49,138 nucleotides of DNA, taken from assembly GCF_003206715.1 (NCBI RefSeq), contig NZ_PZJU01000054.1:1-49138 (forward strand), written 5' to 3'. Under the pieces are notes generated by a model, which was given only the letters and a program-made list of their open reading frames with translations, made no database searches and was not told where the DNA came from. This DNA is from Salinicola peritrichatus (lineage in GTDB: Bacteria > Pseudomonadota > Gammaproteobacteria > Pseudomonadales > Halomonadaceae). How positions within the stretch are numbered: position 1 is the stretch's first letter; each line of letters begins with the position of its first letter. Shown here piece by piece: positions 8,634-17,610 of the stretch. The position numbers and the translations under genes were made by a program.

Positions 8634-8891
8634 ATGAACCAAACGCCGAAACGTTTCATTGCCGGCGCAATCTGCCCACGCTGCGCGGCCATGGACCGTA
8701 TTCGTACCTGGGAGCAGAACGGTATCCGTTATCGCGACTGCGTCAGCTGCGATTTCTTCGAGCAGTTGCCGGTGGAGGATGAACCCCCACGCGAACTGCC
8801 GACCCGCGTCAACCAGCCCCGCGACAATCAGCAGCCCGCCAGCCAGGAGATCACGCCAGTACGCATTCTCGATCCCGGCCGCCGTCATTGA
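8634..8891 (+). CDS. yheV: YheV-family putative zinc-ribbon protein
   Basis: An 85-residue protein starting at an ATG with GAGGT five bases upstream. The N-terminal half (KRFIAGAICPRCAAMDRIRT, then DCVSCDFFEQ) matches the YheV family, whose E. coli member begins KRFIAGAKCPAC. Two CxxC pairs form a presumed zinc ribbon. The C-terminal half is polar and rich in Pro, Gln and Arg, and ends in the family-like VRILDPG. The function of YheV is unknown. Confidence 0.85.
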   Translation: MNQTPKRFIAGAICPRCAAMDRIRTWEQNGIRYRDCVSCDFFEQLPVEDEPPRELPTRVNQPRDNQQPASQEITPVRILDPGRRH

Positions 8892-8913
8892 GCGGCCGGC
8901 ACTTGAAATCCGT

Positions 8914-9582
8914 TCAAGCCGCCGCGTCGGCAATACGCGTCACCAGACGCACCAGGTCATCGTCGTGCCAATCCGGCACGCTCCCGAGCTTAGGATCCAT
9001 CGCCTTGCCCGGCCGCGCGATGAATGCGGTACGCAGCCCGGCGGCATGGGCGCCGATCAGATCCCAACCATGGGCGGCGATCATCACCAGCTCGCCGGCC
9101 GGCACACCCCAGTGGTCTGCCACTTGCCGGTATGGCTCGGCGGACGGCTTGTAACGCGCGACACTCTCCACGCTCAAGATGACATCGAAATAACCGTCCA
9201 GCCCTGCGTGCCCCAGCTGCTGATGGGCCGCCTTGAGAGCGCTATTGGTCAATGCCGTCAGCCGGTGTCCCGCCTCGCGCAACCGGGCCAGCGCCGCTGC
9301 GGCATCGGCGTGTGCGGGCATGGTGAGCATGCCTTCGACCAGCGTCTGTTCGTCGTCCGGCGAGATGTCGACGCCATGCTTGGCGCCGAGCTGGCGCAGT
9401 GCGCTCTGGGCGAGTGCCGCGAAGGGTTCGAAACGCTCGATCAGGTTGGCCGTCATCCAGCCTTCCTGCAGCGTGAGAAACCACTCCGAACGCAGCGCCT
9501 CGCTGCCGAACAACCGCCGGAACAGCGGATTCAGGGAGCCTGTGTCGAGCAGCGTTTCGTTGACGTCGAATACCAGATGCAT
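8914..9582 (-). CDS. HAD-superfamily hydrolase, haloacid dehalogenase type II-like
   Basis: A 222-residue HAD-like protein. Motif I is VFDVNETLLD with nucleophile Asp6, motif II is LTNSA, the motif III lysine is in RYKPSAEPYR, and motif IV is MIAAHGWDLIGAHAAG. The arrangement follows type II L-2-haloacid dehalogenases, but with Asn at the position where classical enzymes have Tyr (DVNETL rather than DAYGTL). The true substrate is therefore uncertain, and a general phosphatase or dehalogenase role is possible. The ATG at 9582 has GGAGG five bases upstream; a longer frame to 9612 is not needed. Confidence 0.8.
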   Translation of the reverse strand: MHLVFDVNETLLDTGSLNPLFRRLFGSEALRSEWFLTLQEGWMTANLIERFEPFAALAQSALRQLGAKHGVDISPDDEQTLVEGMLTMPAHADAAAALARLREAGHRLTALTNSALKAAHQQLGHAGLDGYFDVILSVESVARYKPSAEPYRQVADHWGVPAGELVMIAAHGWDLIGAHAAGLRTAFIARPGKAMDPKLGSVPDWHDDDLVRLVTRIADAAA

Positions 9583-9655
9583 CGCGACCTCCGTGGCCGA
9601 TGGGTAGGCCATTCAGTATAGAAAGCGCACCCTGCCTCGCGCGTCCATCGTCACG

Positions 9656-10327
9656 CTAACGCCAGAGCGACAGGCTCTGATCCAGCAACTGGCGCAGTAC
9701 CGCCAGCGACGGCAGCCAGCTCAGCAGATGCGTCGAGGCCAGCAGCAGCATCAATGATCCGCCGGGGGCGTGCCAGTCGATCGGCTTGAGTGCGGTACCG
9801 AACGAGCGCTTGAGACGCGCCCCGGTGAGGTCGACGCTGTACAGTTCGTCCAGCGTCAAGTGGATGAGAAATCCCAGCGTCAGCGCCAGGCCATGTATCC
9901 ACGCCAGCCGCTCCGGCTGATCCAGCAAGGTGAAGCTGATGGCGGTCGTCGACAGCCCACTGATGGCCGCGGCCAACAGGGAATGCCAGAGTCCCCGATG
10001 AACGGTAAAACGGGCAAACAGCGCACTGGCGACATAGCGGACGCCAAGATAGAGGCCACCACAAACGGCGAACAGACCGGCCGGCGTCAAACGCTGCTGA
10101 AGAATCAGAACGGCCAGCACGATGGCCGCCACTGCCAGGATATGAAAGATCAAACGCACCGCCTGGGAGTGGTCGGCATCGATATCCGGCAGGATGCCGC
10201 CGAACGCCACCAGAGCGGCCACCGCCAGCGCCTGCCACCCGCTCCACAGCGACACCTGCCAACCGGCTTGCGCGGCCAGCCCTCCGCCGAGACTCGCTAC
10301 GCCAAAGTGCGTTCGGAAATTAGCCAT
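9656..10327 (-). CDS. YdjM-family inner-membrane metal-dependent hydrolase
   Basis: A 223-residue membrane protein with about four hydrophobic segments and the conserved motifs of the YdjM/YfhO-like DUF457 family: THFGVA at the start, GGILPDIDADHS (about 43-54), HRGLWHS and HLTLDELYSVD. The His and Asp residues are the presumed metal ligands. E. coli ydjM is part of the SOS regulon. Here a degenerate CTG-N10-CAG box lies 20 bp upstream of the start. The function is unknown. Confidence 0.8.
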   Translation of the reverse strand: MANFRTHFGVASLGGGLAAQAGWQVSLWSGWQALAVAALVAFGGILPDIDADHSQAVRLIFHILAVAAIVLAVLILQQRLTPAGLFAVCGGLYLGVRYVASALFARFTVHRGLWHSLLAAAISGLSTTAISFTLLDQPERLAWIHGLALTLGFLIHLTLDELYSVDLTGARLKRSFGTALKPIDWHAPGGSLMLLLASTHLLSWLPSLAVLRQLLDQSLSLWR

Positions 10328-10346
10328 CGACGCGGGCGCCCCATAA

Positions 10347-10362
10347 CTGGATAAATCATCAG
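10347..10362. promoter_or_regulatory. Possible degenerate LexA box upstream of ydjM
   Basis: CTGGATAAATCATCAG has the outer CTG...CAG with 10 bases between, as in the SOS box, and an AT-rich core. The inner T and A of CTGT...ACAG are not conserved. It is supported mainly by the family precedent that ydjM is LexA-regulated. Confidence 0.3.
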
Positions 10363-10458
10363 ATTATGGCGTGTCTGGCGCTGCGTAAACAATAGCTTAC
10401 GGCAATCAAATTTCCGTTCTGGCCATATCGAGAACGCCGACAACGATGGACGAGGCAG

Positions 10459-10485
10459 AAAAACGGCCCTGCCAATGGCAGAGCC
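10459..10485 (-). terminator. Rho-independent terminator of sodC
   Basis: A 9-bp stem (10465-10473 with 10477-10485, one G-U pair, 3-nt loop) is followed on the minus strand by GTTTTT. It lies 27 bp after the sodC stop. Confidence 0.85.
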
Positions 10486-10511
10486 GCGATAGGCGAACAT
10501 CCGGGGGAGCG

Positions 10512-11054
10512 TCAGCTGGCACTGCCACTCTCGATGACGCCGCAGGCGACTCGGCCACCGCCTCCACCCAGATCGGGCTCGTCGGAGTAATTGTCGCCGC
10601 CTTCATGCACCATCAGCGCATGTCCCGCCAGATCGTCTTCCGACAACCGCGGCGCCAGTACCGGCGTGGTGGCATTGCCGTCGGCATCCACCATCAGCGC
10701 CGGCAGATCGCCGAGGTGCCCCTCGTCGCTGTACGGGCCCTGGTGAGTCCCCGTCTCTTCCGGGTCGAAATGGCCACCTGCCGCACCGGCCGGCGTCACC
10801 TCGCCATCGCTTTCGCTGGGCTCGCAGCTGGCGTTGACGTGCAGGTGAAAGCCATGGATGCCGGCATTCAGGCCCGAGAGGTCCGGGGTCAGCAGCAGCC
10901 CGTAGTCGGTATCCTCGGCCGTGACGCTGCCGATGCTCTCGCCGACGCCGTCGGCGGAAACGCTGTGCATCTCTACCGTGGTGTCCGCCTGTGCCAATCC
11001 CGTCATGGCCAGCGCCATACCCGCGCCAAGCCCCAGTAAATCGTTGCGTCGCAT
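10512..11054 (-). CDS. sodC: Periplasmic Cu/Zn superoxide dismutase
   Basis: A 180-residue exported protein with a signal peptide of about 23 residues (cleavage near AQA|DTT). Copper and zinc ligands are visible: His70 and His72 (GFHLHVN), His95, His104, His113, Asp116 and His150. Cys77 and Cys171 form the conserved disulfide. It converts superoxide to O2 and H2O2 in the periplasm. GGAGG lies five bases before the ATG. A strong terminator follows, so it is probably monocistronic. Confidence 0.93.
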   Translation of the reverse strand: MRRNDLLGLGAGMALAMTGLAQADTTVEMHSVSADGVGESIGSVTAEDTDYGLLLTPDLSGLNAGIHGFHLHVNASCEPSESDGEVTPAGAAGGHFDPEETGTHQGPYSDEGHLGDLPALMVDADGNATTPVLAPRLSEDDLAGHALMVHEGGDNYSDEPDLGGGGGRVACGVIESGSAS

Positions 11055-11138
11055 CTCACCCTCCTTGCGTGAATACTCCTTACGTGAAGGTCATGCCTTC
11101 AACGTAGACAAAGAGCACGACAGACGCGAGCCTGGCTC

Positions 11139-11296
11139 AGAATCTGTTTACGACCTCGCGAGCTAGAGCCAAACGAGGCGAAAACGCTTGAGAAAAGGAC
11201 CGGGCTCGCGTACGAGTTTACATGGGGTTAAATGAGCATTCCGAAAGCGTTTTCAACGACGTTTGGCCGACGCGCAGCAGATCGTAAACGGGTTCT
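11139..11296 (+). repeat. Dispersed repeat with terminal inverted repeats (copy 1)
   Basis: This 158-bp segment is nearly identical to the reverse complement of 25675-25837. Its ends are imperfect inverted repeats: AGAATCTGTTTACGA at the left, and AGAACCCGTTTACGATC read inward from the right. Similarity of the two arms continues inward to AAAACGCTT, about 50 bp on each side. This is the layout of a MITE-like non-coding element. The right end provides the last base of the metF stop codon. It contains no convincing gene. Confidence 0.85.
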
Positions 11297-12132
11297 CAGC
11301 GCAAGTTGTCGAGAATACGCAGCACCGGTATGGACTGGTTGAGCGTGTAGAAGTGCAACCCCGGCGCGCCGCCATCGAGCAGGCGCTGACACAGGCGCGA
11401 GACGACCTCGGTGCCGAACGCCTGGATGCTCTCGCTATCGTCGCCGAAGGCCTCGAGCTGCTTGCGGATCCAGCGCGGGATGTCGGCACCGCAAGCGTCG
11501 GAAAAGCGCGCCAGCTTGGTGTAGTTGGTGATGGGCATGATGCCGGGCACGATCGGCGTATCGACGCCCATGGCCCGGACCCGCTCGACGAAATGGAAGT
11601 AGGCGTCGGCATTGAAGAAGTATTGGGTGATGGCGAGATCGGCTCCGGCCTTGACCTTGCGCACGAAATTTTCCAGGTCGCGCTCGAAGCTCGGCGCCTG
11701 GGGATGCGCCTCGGGATAGGCCGCCACCGCGATTTCGAAGTGATCGCCGGTCTCGGCACGGATGAACTCGACCAATTCGTTGGCATGGCGCAACTCGCCA
11801 GCACCGCCCATGCCCGAAGGCAGGTCGCCGCGCAGCGCGACCAGGCTGTCGATCCCCTTGTCGCGGTAGGTGTGCAGCAGCTCACGCAACGAGGCCTTGT
11901 CGCTACCGATACAGGAGAGATGCGGCGCGGTGGTCGTGCCGCTGCGGCGCACGGCTTCGACCGTGTCGAAGGTGCGCGCCTGGGTCGAACCACCGGCACC
12001 ATAGGTCACCGAAAAGAATCGCGGCTGGCGCGCCGCCAGGGCATCACGCACCGCTCCGAGCTTCTCCCGCCCGAGGTCGGTATTGGGAGGAAAGAATTCG
12101 AAGCTGATGCCCAGTGGTGGCTGCGTGTTCAT
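11296..12132 (-). CDS. metF: 5,10-methylenetetrahydrofolate reductase
   Basis: A 278-residue TIM-barrel flavoprotein that reduces methylene-THF to methyl-THF for methionine synthesis. Visible signatures are GISFEFFPPNT (catalytic Glu region, about 8-18), FFSVTYGAGGST, ITQYFFNADAY and PGIMPITNY. The length is slightly short but within the family range. The stop TGA uses the terminal A of the adjoining repeat element, so the last codons may have been trimmed or altered by its insertion. The ribosome-binding site is weak (GAAGAG). Confidence 0.93.
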   Translation of the reverse strand: MNTQPPLGISFEFFPPNTDLGREKLGAVRDALAARQPRFFSVTYGAGGSTQARTFDTVEAVRRSGTTTAPHLSCIGSDKASLRELLHTYRDKGIDSLVALRGDLPSGMGGAGELRHANELVEFIRAETGDHFEIAVAAYPEAHPQAPSFERDLENFVRKVKAGADLAITQYFFNADAYFHFVERVRAMGVDTPIVPGIMPITNYTKLARFSDACGADIPRWIRKQLEAFGDDSESIQAFGTEVVSRLCQRLLDGGAPGLHFYTLNQSIPVLRILDNLR

Positions 12133-12267
12133 TGGCGCGCTCTTCTAACGGTAGAGATTAAACGGACAGGGGATTTTGCCTTTCGGTGCCAGCAACAGCC
12201 AATGAAACTTTCCGTCCACCCTCATGAGACACCTTCATGTATCTTCGAACTTTCCGTGAATGATGAC

Positions 12268-13230
12268 TCAGGGATGCAGGGCCGCCGCGTGGCAATCGCC
12301 GCCGGTGAGACAGTCCTGCGTCTCCACCTGCAGGGTCGCGTGTTGGATGTCGAAGCGCTCCTGCAACAGGCGATAGGCGCGTTCGATCACCTTGTCGTGA
12401 AGATCCGGACGCTCGATCACCAGATGCGCGCTCAACAGCGGGTCCTGTGGCGTCAGCCCCCAGACATGCATGTCATGCAGGCTCTTGACTCCCTCGACCT
12501 CGCTCAACGTCTGACGGATCTGGGCCACGTCGATGCCTTCCGGCGTTCCTTCGAGCAGGGTGTGGGCCGAACGTCGCAGGATCTTCCAGGCCGCGCGCAG
12601 GATCAAGGCGGCGGCCAGCATCGACAGCAGTGGATCGATCGGCGTCCAGCCGCTGAGCATGATCACCACCGAAGCCGCGATGGCCGCGACCGAACCCAGC
12701 AGATCCCCCATGACATGCATGAGCGCCCCGCGCAGGTTGAGGTTCTCCCGGTCGCCGCCGTGCAGGATCTTGAACACCATCAGGTTGACCAACAGACCCA
12801 GCACCGCAATGATCATCATCGGCCCGGCGAGCACCGCCACCGGCTGGGCGAAGCGCTGGATGGCGGCGATGAATATCCATACCGCGATGCCCAGCAGCGT
12901 CAACCCGTTGATGAACGCCGCCAGTACCTGGAAGCGTTGATAGCCGAAGGTGCGCAGCTTGTCCGGCGCCTTGTCTCCCATGACGAAGGCGCACAATGCC
13001 AGCCCCAGCGAGAAGCTGTCGCTGAACATATGTCCGGCATCCGCCAGCAGCGCCAATGATCCGGAGAGCCAGCCACCGACCGCCTCCGCCAACATGAACC
13101 CGGCGGTCAGAAACATCGCCAGCTTGACCCGCCTGGCACTGTCAGCCGTTACCGTCGGCACGTGATCGTGATCATGACGATGCGCATGGTCATGCGGGTG
13201 ATCGTGGTGAACGTGATCGTGTGAGGCCAT
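12268..13230 (-). CDS. Cation diffusion facilitator (zinc-type) exporter
   Basis: A 320-residue CDF transporter related to ZitB/CzcD. A histidine- and aspartate-rich N-terminus (about residues 3-25, alternating His-Asp) is followed by six helices. The metal site shows as ADAGHMFSDS in TM2 and HVMGDLLGS in TM5, and a cytoplasmic C-terminal domain ends the protein. It exports Zn2+, or possibly Cd2+ or Co2+, in exchange for protons. The ATG at 13230 has AGGA upstream and directly precedes the His-rich segment; a longer frame to 13275 is less likely. No regulator gene is adjacent. Confidence 0.88.
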   Translation of the reverse strand: MASHDHVHHDHPHDHAHRHDHDHVPTVTADSARRVKLAMFLTAGFMLAEAVGGWLSGSLALLADAGHMFSDSFSLGLALCAFVMGDKAPDKLRTFGYQRFQVLAAFINGLTLLGIAVWIFIAAIQRFAQPVAVLAGPMMIIAVLGLLVNLMVFKILHGGDRENLNLRGALMHVMGDLLGSVAAIAASVVIMLSGWTPIDPLLSMLAAALILRAAWKILRRSAHTLLEGTPEGIDVAQIRQTLSEVEGVKSLHDMHVWGLTPQDPLLSAHLVIERPDLHDKVIERAYRLLQERFDIQHATLQVETQDCLTGGDCHAAALHP

Positions 13231-13374
13231 GAGACCCATCCTGACGAGAACGTGAGACTGCATGATAGCGCACACCCTTGGCGCTATTGTATTACACGCC
13301 AGCGGCGGACATCCGCGTCATTGAACGGTCTCCCTTTGGCGTGGCAAAGGCCAGGCCTACGGCAATCCGCGACT

Positions 13375-13515
13375 TCAATCGCCCCGTCCCGGCCGCTGTC
13401 GCCAGAGGTCCCATGCGATGCCCGTGGCGATGCCGCCCCCAATGCCCCAACCCCATTCACCCGTCGTCATCCAGACGACGAGACCGACGACGATACCGAT
13501 CAGTGAACCTTGCAT
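13375..13515 (-). CDS. Small glycine-rich membrane microprotein (46 aa)
   Basis: The ORF begins MQGSLIGIVVGLVVWMT and continues as TGEWGWGIGGGIATG, then IAWDLWRQRPGRGD. It has one or two short glycine-zipper-like hydrophobic stretches and a basic tail, with third positions rich in G and C like real genes here. No good ribosome-binding site is visible. I do not recognise a named family. It could be a small membrane protein of the kind often left unannotated. Confidence 0.45.
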   Translation of the reverse strand: MQGSLIGIVVGLVVWMTTGEWGWGIGGGIATGIAWDLWRQRPGRGD

Positions 13516-13924
13516 AAGACGATCATCACTTCCATTGCGCAGATGCCACATAAGAGTGGACCATCCTAACGCATGGGCAGGATGAACAAAGGGATGGACA
13601 TCGAATGGCGGGTTAGAAAGGAGTGCTCACTTCCGCGGTCCTTCGCGATAAATGCCACCTGGCTAAGTGAGCGCCTTCAACAGTGAACCGAGAGCTCCTT
13701 ATATCCAAGATAAAAATGGTTATCGTTGCATCATTTTTACTGATAGAGTTAACTATATTTTATTAATCAATCACTTACAATGAGATAACGATCCAAGAGA
13801 CGCGTGTAATTTTTTGCAATGAAAAATAGATATCGAGAATCGCGACAAGGAAGCGAGCAGGTCACGCCTCAAGGCCTAACCAGCCAAGTAAACTGACCAC
13901 AAACACGAGCTTGGAAAGAGGAAA
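13516..13924. other. AT-rich intergenic stretch at the 3' side of selC
   Basis: About 410 bases with no supportable gene. The central part (roughly 13690-13830) is much richer in A and T than any flanking gene. No promoter, att repeat or transposon end can be shown. Because tRNA-Sec genes are common integration targets, this may be a relic of a past insertion; that is inference. Confidence 0.5.
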
Positions 13925-14020
13925 TGGCGGAAGAGAGTGGGAGTCGAACCCACCAGGGACCGCTGGCAGCCCCTACAGGAGTTGAAGTCCTGGCGTCCCA
14001 CCGGGGAACGATTCTCTTCC
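13925..14020 (-). tRNA. selC: tRNA-Sec (anticodon TCA)
   Basis: A 96-nt gene with the features of bacterial tRNA-Sec: an 8-bp acceptor stem (GGAAGAGA / TCTCTTCC), a long variable arm with GGGGCTGCCAGCGGTCCC as in E. coli, the T-loop GGTTCGACTCC, and the anticodon loop CTTCAAC with TCA at 13985-13983. The 3' GCCA is encoded. It lies 43 bp after selB on the same strand, so all dedicated Sec-insertion components except selD are clustered here. Confidence 0.97.
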
Positions 14021-14063
14021 ATAATCAATGACAAATGGTCGCTATCGACAACCAACGTCGCAA

Positions 14064-16004
14064 TCACTCAAATAGCATATCCTCTCGGAGCACCTTGTGG
14101 CTATCGCCGACCCGTCGAGTAAAACCTATGCGGTCGAAAAACTCTAGGATGGCAACGGCCAGCTTGCGGCCGCAGCCAACCCGGTCGCGGAATGCCGCAG
14201 CCGTGACGCCCTCCGCCGCCAGGGCATCCAGCTCGCGAATCCACGCGGCCAATTGCGCTACGGCAGGCGTGAGAAAGAAGTGATCGTGACGCAGTTGATA
14301 GACCTTACCCAGCAGTGCGCAGTTACGCAGCAGCTCGCGCACTTCTGCCTCCGGCCATGCGAGCATGTGGGCAATGTCACGCACTCGCGGCGGCTCAAAG
14401 GGTGAGGCCGCGAGCAACGGCCGCACCTGCTGCCAGCGAGCGGTCTCCTCGTTGGAAAGCGTCGCATGATGTGAAGCTAGTGCCACGAAAGGGCCGCGTT
14501 GGACGATCTCGCCATTGCGCTTCCAGCGCTCCAGCAACGGCCGGAACAGCTCCGGAGGCAGGCTCGGCGCACTCATGCGTCGTAGCCGGTCGATCTCCGC
14601 TCCACGCATGCTCGGTTCGGACGCGTGAATCTCCGCTAATCGAGCGAGGACGTACCGATAGCGCGCCTGCAGATAGTCGTCGGGGAAAGCATGGCGCACA
14701 CTGCTGCCAGCCACCACCTGCCAGCCGGCACGCTCGGCGGATGCCGCGACCTCATCCGGGGCGAGATCGAGATTGGCGGCGAGTGCGTCGAGATCGACGC
14801 CGCGATCCGCGCCCAGTGCCGGCCAGAGTCGATCCGGTGAGGTCGGCGCCGCCGAGTCCGGCAGTATCCCTTGCAGCGCGCGCAGCCAGACGAGCCGCTC
14901 CGCTCGCCGCGCGCCACGCCGGGGCGGCGTGACGTCGAGCACCCTAGCACCGGCCAGCGTGCGGCTGGCGCCGTGATCGCGCACGACGATGGCGTCACCA
15001 TGCGCCGGCTGCAACGGCGACTCGAGCACCAATTGGGCCAGCATGGTTTCGCCAGGGCGCAGCGATTCTCCTTCCAGTAACGAGACCCGGCCGGTGACAT
15101 GGGCGCTGGCATGGTGCAGGTGCACCGGGGTCCATTGGGCTAGCGGCGGCGCTTCCGGCAACAGGTGCAGCGATACGTCCAGGCGCTGACGGTCGGCGAT
15201 CGGTGAATGCTCGCCCACGACCCAGTCGCCACGTGTCACACGGCCGCGCTCGATGTCGCTGCCACTCAGGTTGATGGCACAGCGCTCGCCGTAGCCCGCG
15301 CGCTCGGTTTCGCGGTTCTGCGTACGCAAGCCGCGCACACGCGCCGTCAGCAATGACGGCAGTAGCTGCACGCTGTCGCCGAGATGGACCACGCCACCGC
15401 GCACGGTACCGGTAACGACCACGCCGGCCCCCGACTTGACGAAGACGCGGTCGACGGCGAGGCGAAAACCACCTGCGTCCGCCCGTGTTGGTTGATTCGC
15501 TGCTGCCGTCCAGAGCGTCCGCTGCAGCGGCGCGATGCCTTCGCCGCTGACACTGGAGAGTGGGAAGATCGGCGCACCGGCGAACGGCGTCTCGCCGAGC
15601 CAGGCGTCGACCTCGGCACGCACTGCGTCGGCTCGCGACGGCTCGACCCGGTCGATCTTGGTCAGGGCGACCCAGGCACGGGTCACGCCGAGCAGCTCGA
15701 GAATACGTGTGTGTTCCCGGGTCTGCGGCATGATGCCATCGTCCGCCGCCACCACCAGCAGCATCGCCTCGATACCGGCGGCACCGGAGAGCATGTTGGC
15801 AATGAAGCGCTCGTGGCCCGGCACATCGATGAATCCGAGTGTGGCGTCGGGAAAATCTGCTGGTGGATCGGGATACGCATAGCCGGCCTCGATGGTCAGG
15901 CCACGCGCCTGCTCCTCCTTCAAGCGATCGGTCGCCACGCCGGTCAGGGCCTGGATCAAAGCCGTCTTGCCGTGGTCGACGTGGCCGGCGGTGCCGACGA
16001 TCAT
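14064..16004 (-). CDS. selB: Selenocysteine-specific elongation factor SelB
   Basis: A 646-residue translational GTPase. It shows the P-loop GHVDHGKT (7-14), DVPGHERF and TKID, followed by EF-Tu-like beta domains and a C-terminal winged-helix region that binds the SECIS RNA. It carries Sec-tRNA(Sec) to the ribosome at UGA codons followed by a SECIS. The ATG overlaps the selA stop (ATGA). The substrate in this window is the fdoG message. Confidence 0.96.
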   Translation of the reverse strand: MIVGTAGHVDHGKTALIQALTGVATDRLKEEQARGLTIEAGYAYPDPPADFPDATLGFIDVPGHERFIANMLSGAAGIEAMLLVVAADDGIMPQTREHTRILELLGVTRAWVALTKIDRVEPSRADAVRAEVDAWLGETPFAGAPIFPLSSVSGEGIAPLQRTLWTAAANQPTRADAGGFRLAVDRVFVKSGAGVVVTGTVRGGVVHLGDSVQLLPSLLTARVRGLRTQNRETERAGYGERCAINLSGSDIERGRVTRGDWVVGEHSPIADRQRLDVSLHLLPEAPPLAQWTPVHLHHASAHVTGRVSLLEGESLRPGETMLAQLVLESPLQPAHGDAIVVRDHGASRTLAGARVLDVTPPRRGARRAERLVWLRALQGILPDSAAPTSPDRLWPALGADRGVDLDALAANLDLAPDEVAASAERAGWQVVAGSSVRHAFPDDYLQARYRYVLARLAEIHASEPSMRGAEIDRLRRMSAPSLPPELFRPLLERWKRNGEIVQRGPFVALASHHATLSNEETARWQQVRPLLAASPFEPPRVRDIAHMLAWPEAEVRELLRNCALLGKVYQLRHDHFFLTPAVAQLAAWIRELDALAAEGVTAAAFRDRVGCGRKLAVAILEFFDRIGFTRRVGDSHKVLREDMLFE

Positions 16005-17431
16005 GCAGCCTCCCGCCAGTACGTCGGCAACTGCTCGAGCTGATCCAGAAAAGCCTGCTCCTCGGCCGTCGTGTCAAGACAGCGCAGGTCGAGCCAGAGC
16101 GCGCCTTCGTGAACGCGCCCGATCATCGGCCGAGGCAGGCGGCGCAGCGCGCGTTCCAGACGCGCCAGCTCGCGACCACGAGAAACCGTCAGCACCATTG
16201 CCTCGCTGTCCAACCGATCCACCGGCAGCGAACCGCTGCCCAACTGACTGCGACAGGGCCGAACGTCGACCTCGGCGATGCCATCGAGCGTACGACGCAC
16301 GATGGGCAGCAGGCGCTCGGCCTGGGCGGCAATCTCCATCACGGGCCGGGTCAGCATGGAAAGCGTCGGCAGGTCGCGCTCAGGGGTCTCGCTGTCACGG
16401 TAGGTCCTGAGTGTCGCTTCCAGCGCAGCGAGCGTGAGCTTGTCACAGCGTAGCGCGCGTTTCAGCGGGTGCGACTTGAGCTTGGCGATCAGCTCGCGCC
16501 GGCCGACCACGATACCCGCCTGGGGCCCACCGAGCAGTTTGTCGCCACTGAAGGTGACCAGATCGGCACCGGCGGCGATCGCCTCTGCCGGACGCGCTTC
16601 GTGCGGCAGCCCGAGCGCGCGAAAGTCGGTCAGCGCGCCGCTGCCCAGATCGATCATGAAGGGAATGCCGTGGGCGTGGGCGATATCGGCCAGCTCGGCC
16701 TCGGGCACGCTGCTGGTGAAGCCTTCGACGTGATAGTTCGAGGCATGCGCCTTGACGATCAGCCCGCTTTCCTCGCCCAGCGCCTGTTGGAAATCCCGCG
16801 CGTGGGTGCGGTTGGTGGCGCCGACCTCGATCAGTCGGCAACCGGCGGTGGTCATCACGTCCGGCATGCGAAAAGCGCCACCGATCTCGATCATCTCGCC
16901 CCGCGAGATAATCGCCTCGCGCCCGGCTCCCAGTGCCGTCAGCGCCAGCAGCACGGCGGCGGCGTTGTTGTTGACCACCGTCGCCGCCTCGGCGCCGGTC
17001 AGCTCGACGAGCAGACCCTCTACCAGCCGGTCGCGATCGCCGCGGCGCCCGGCGGCGAGATCGTACTCCAGCGCGACCGGATGGCGCGCGGCCTCGACGA
17101 CCGCCTCGATCGCGCTCTCGCTCAGTGGTGAACGCCCCAGGTTGGTGTGGATCACCGTCCCTGTCAGATTGAAGACTGGGCGAGTATTGAGCCGCCGGCG
17201 GGCTTCGACGACCCCGCGGATCGCGGCGACCAGCGTCTCCTCATTCGGTCGTTCAGTCGCACCGGCGCCGAGCCGGGCGCGCCACGTGGCCAGCGTCTCG
17301 CGAATCGCACGAGTCAACGCGCGTTCGCCGACGCGCTGGCGCAGGTCGTCGAGGTGGGGGTGATCGAGCAACGTGGCGACCGCCGGAAGCTGGCGGCGCA
17401 GGTCATCGGGTATGGCAGTGATTTCCGACAT
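16001..17431 (-). CDS. selA: L-seryl-tRNA(Sec) selenium transferase SelA
   Basis: A 476-residue PLP enzyme that converts seryl-tRNA(Sec) to selenocysteyl-tRNA(Sec) using selenophosphate. The PLP lysine is Lys298 in [32 protein letters not shown] is the typical N-terminal motif. No Shine-Dalgarno sequence is visible before the ATG at 17431. Instead, the ATG overlaps the stop of a 37-codon ORF (TGATG), so initiation may depend on translational coupling. fdhE ends 180 bp upstream. Confidence 0.95.
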   Translation of the reverse strand: MSEITAIPDDLRRQLPAVATLLDHPHLDDLRQRVGERALTRAIRETLATWRARLGAGATERPNEETLVAAIRGVVEARRRLNTRPVFNLTGTVIHTNLGRSPLSESAIEAVVEAARHPVALEYDLAAGRRGDRDRLVEGLLVELTGAEAATVVNNNAAAVLLALTALGAGREAIISRGEMIEIGGAFRMPDVMTTAGCRLIEVGATNRTHARDFQQALGEESGLIVKAHASNYHVEGFTSSVPEAELADIAHAHGIPFMIDLGSGALTDFRALGLPHEARPAEAIAAGADLVTFSGDKLLGGPQAGIVVGRRELIAKLKSHPLKRALRCDKLTLAALEATLRTYRDSETPERDLPTLSMLTRPVMEIAAQAERLLPIVRRTLDGIAEVDVRPCRSQLGSGSLPVDRLDSEAMVLTVSRGRELARLERALRRLPRPMIGRVHEGALWLDLRCLDTTAEEQAFLDQLEQLPTYWREAA

Positions 17432-17544
17432 CAGCAGTTTGCAGGGCTACGGGTGAAGTCTCGATTTAATCGTCGCCGGCGTGCCGAGGCAAGCCCGGTA
17501 GCTCTTTTCCGGACGCCCCGACCTCGGCACCTGTCCTTATGCAT
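17431..17544 (-). CDS. Possible leader ORF (37 aa, Arg-rich) coupled to selA
   Basis: An ATG at 17544 opens a frame of 37 codons with about 11 arginines. Its TGA shares the A of the selA ATG. A weak GGA lies 7 bases upstream. The frame spans the whole hairpin at 17481-17530. It could be a regulatory leader peptide or a chance frame. The overlap and the absence of a selA ribosome-binding site are the only support. Confidence 0.3.
   Translation of the reverse strand: MHKDRCRGRGVRKRATGLASARRRRLNRDFTRSPANC
17481..17530 (-). promoter_or_regulatory. Hairpin in the selA leader
   Basis: A perfect 9-bp outer stem (GTGCCGAGG with CCTCGGCAC, 17530-17522 with 17489-17481) encloses a 6-bp inner stem (GTCCGG with CCGGGC, one G-U) and an A-rich apical loop. 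It ends 50 nt before selA. There is no T-tract, so it is not a standard terminator. E. coli selAB mRNA has a SECIS-like leader that binds SelB. This hairpin is in the same place but lacks an obvious GGUCU loop, so the analogy is only a hypothesis. Confidence 0.45.
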
Positions 17545-17610
17545 GCTTCGGTCCAACACCCAGACACGCGGCGTCGGCCGGGTCGCCTTTCACGACCCAG
17601 ATGCCGTTCG

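Noticed and set aside
12133-12267. SAM or SAH riboswitch upstream of metF
   Set aside because: The 135-bp gap shows no recognisable aptamer core, and no MetJ box repeats are visible.
17481-17530. A second SECIS in the selA leader
   Set aside because: No in-frame UGA precedes it at the right distance, and the apical loop lacks GGUCU. I keep it as a hairpin of unknown role.
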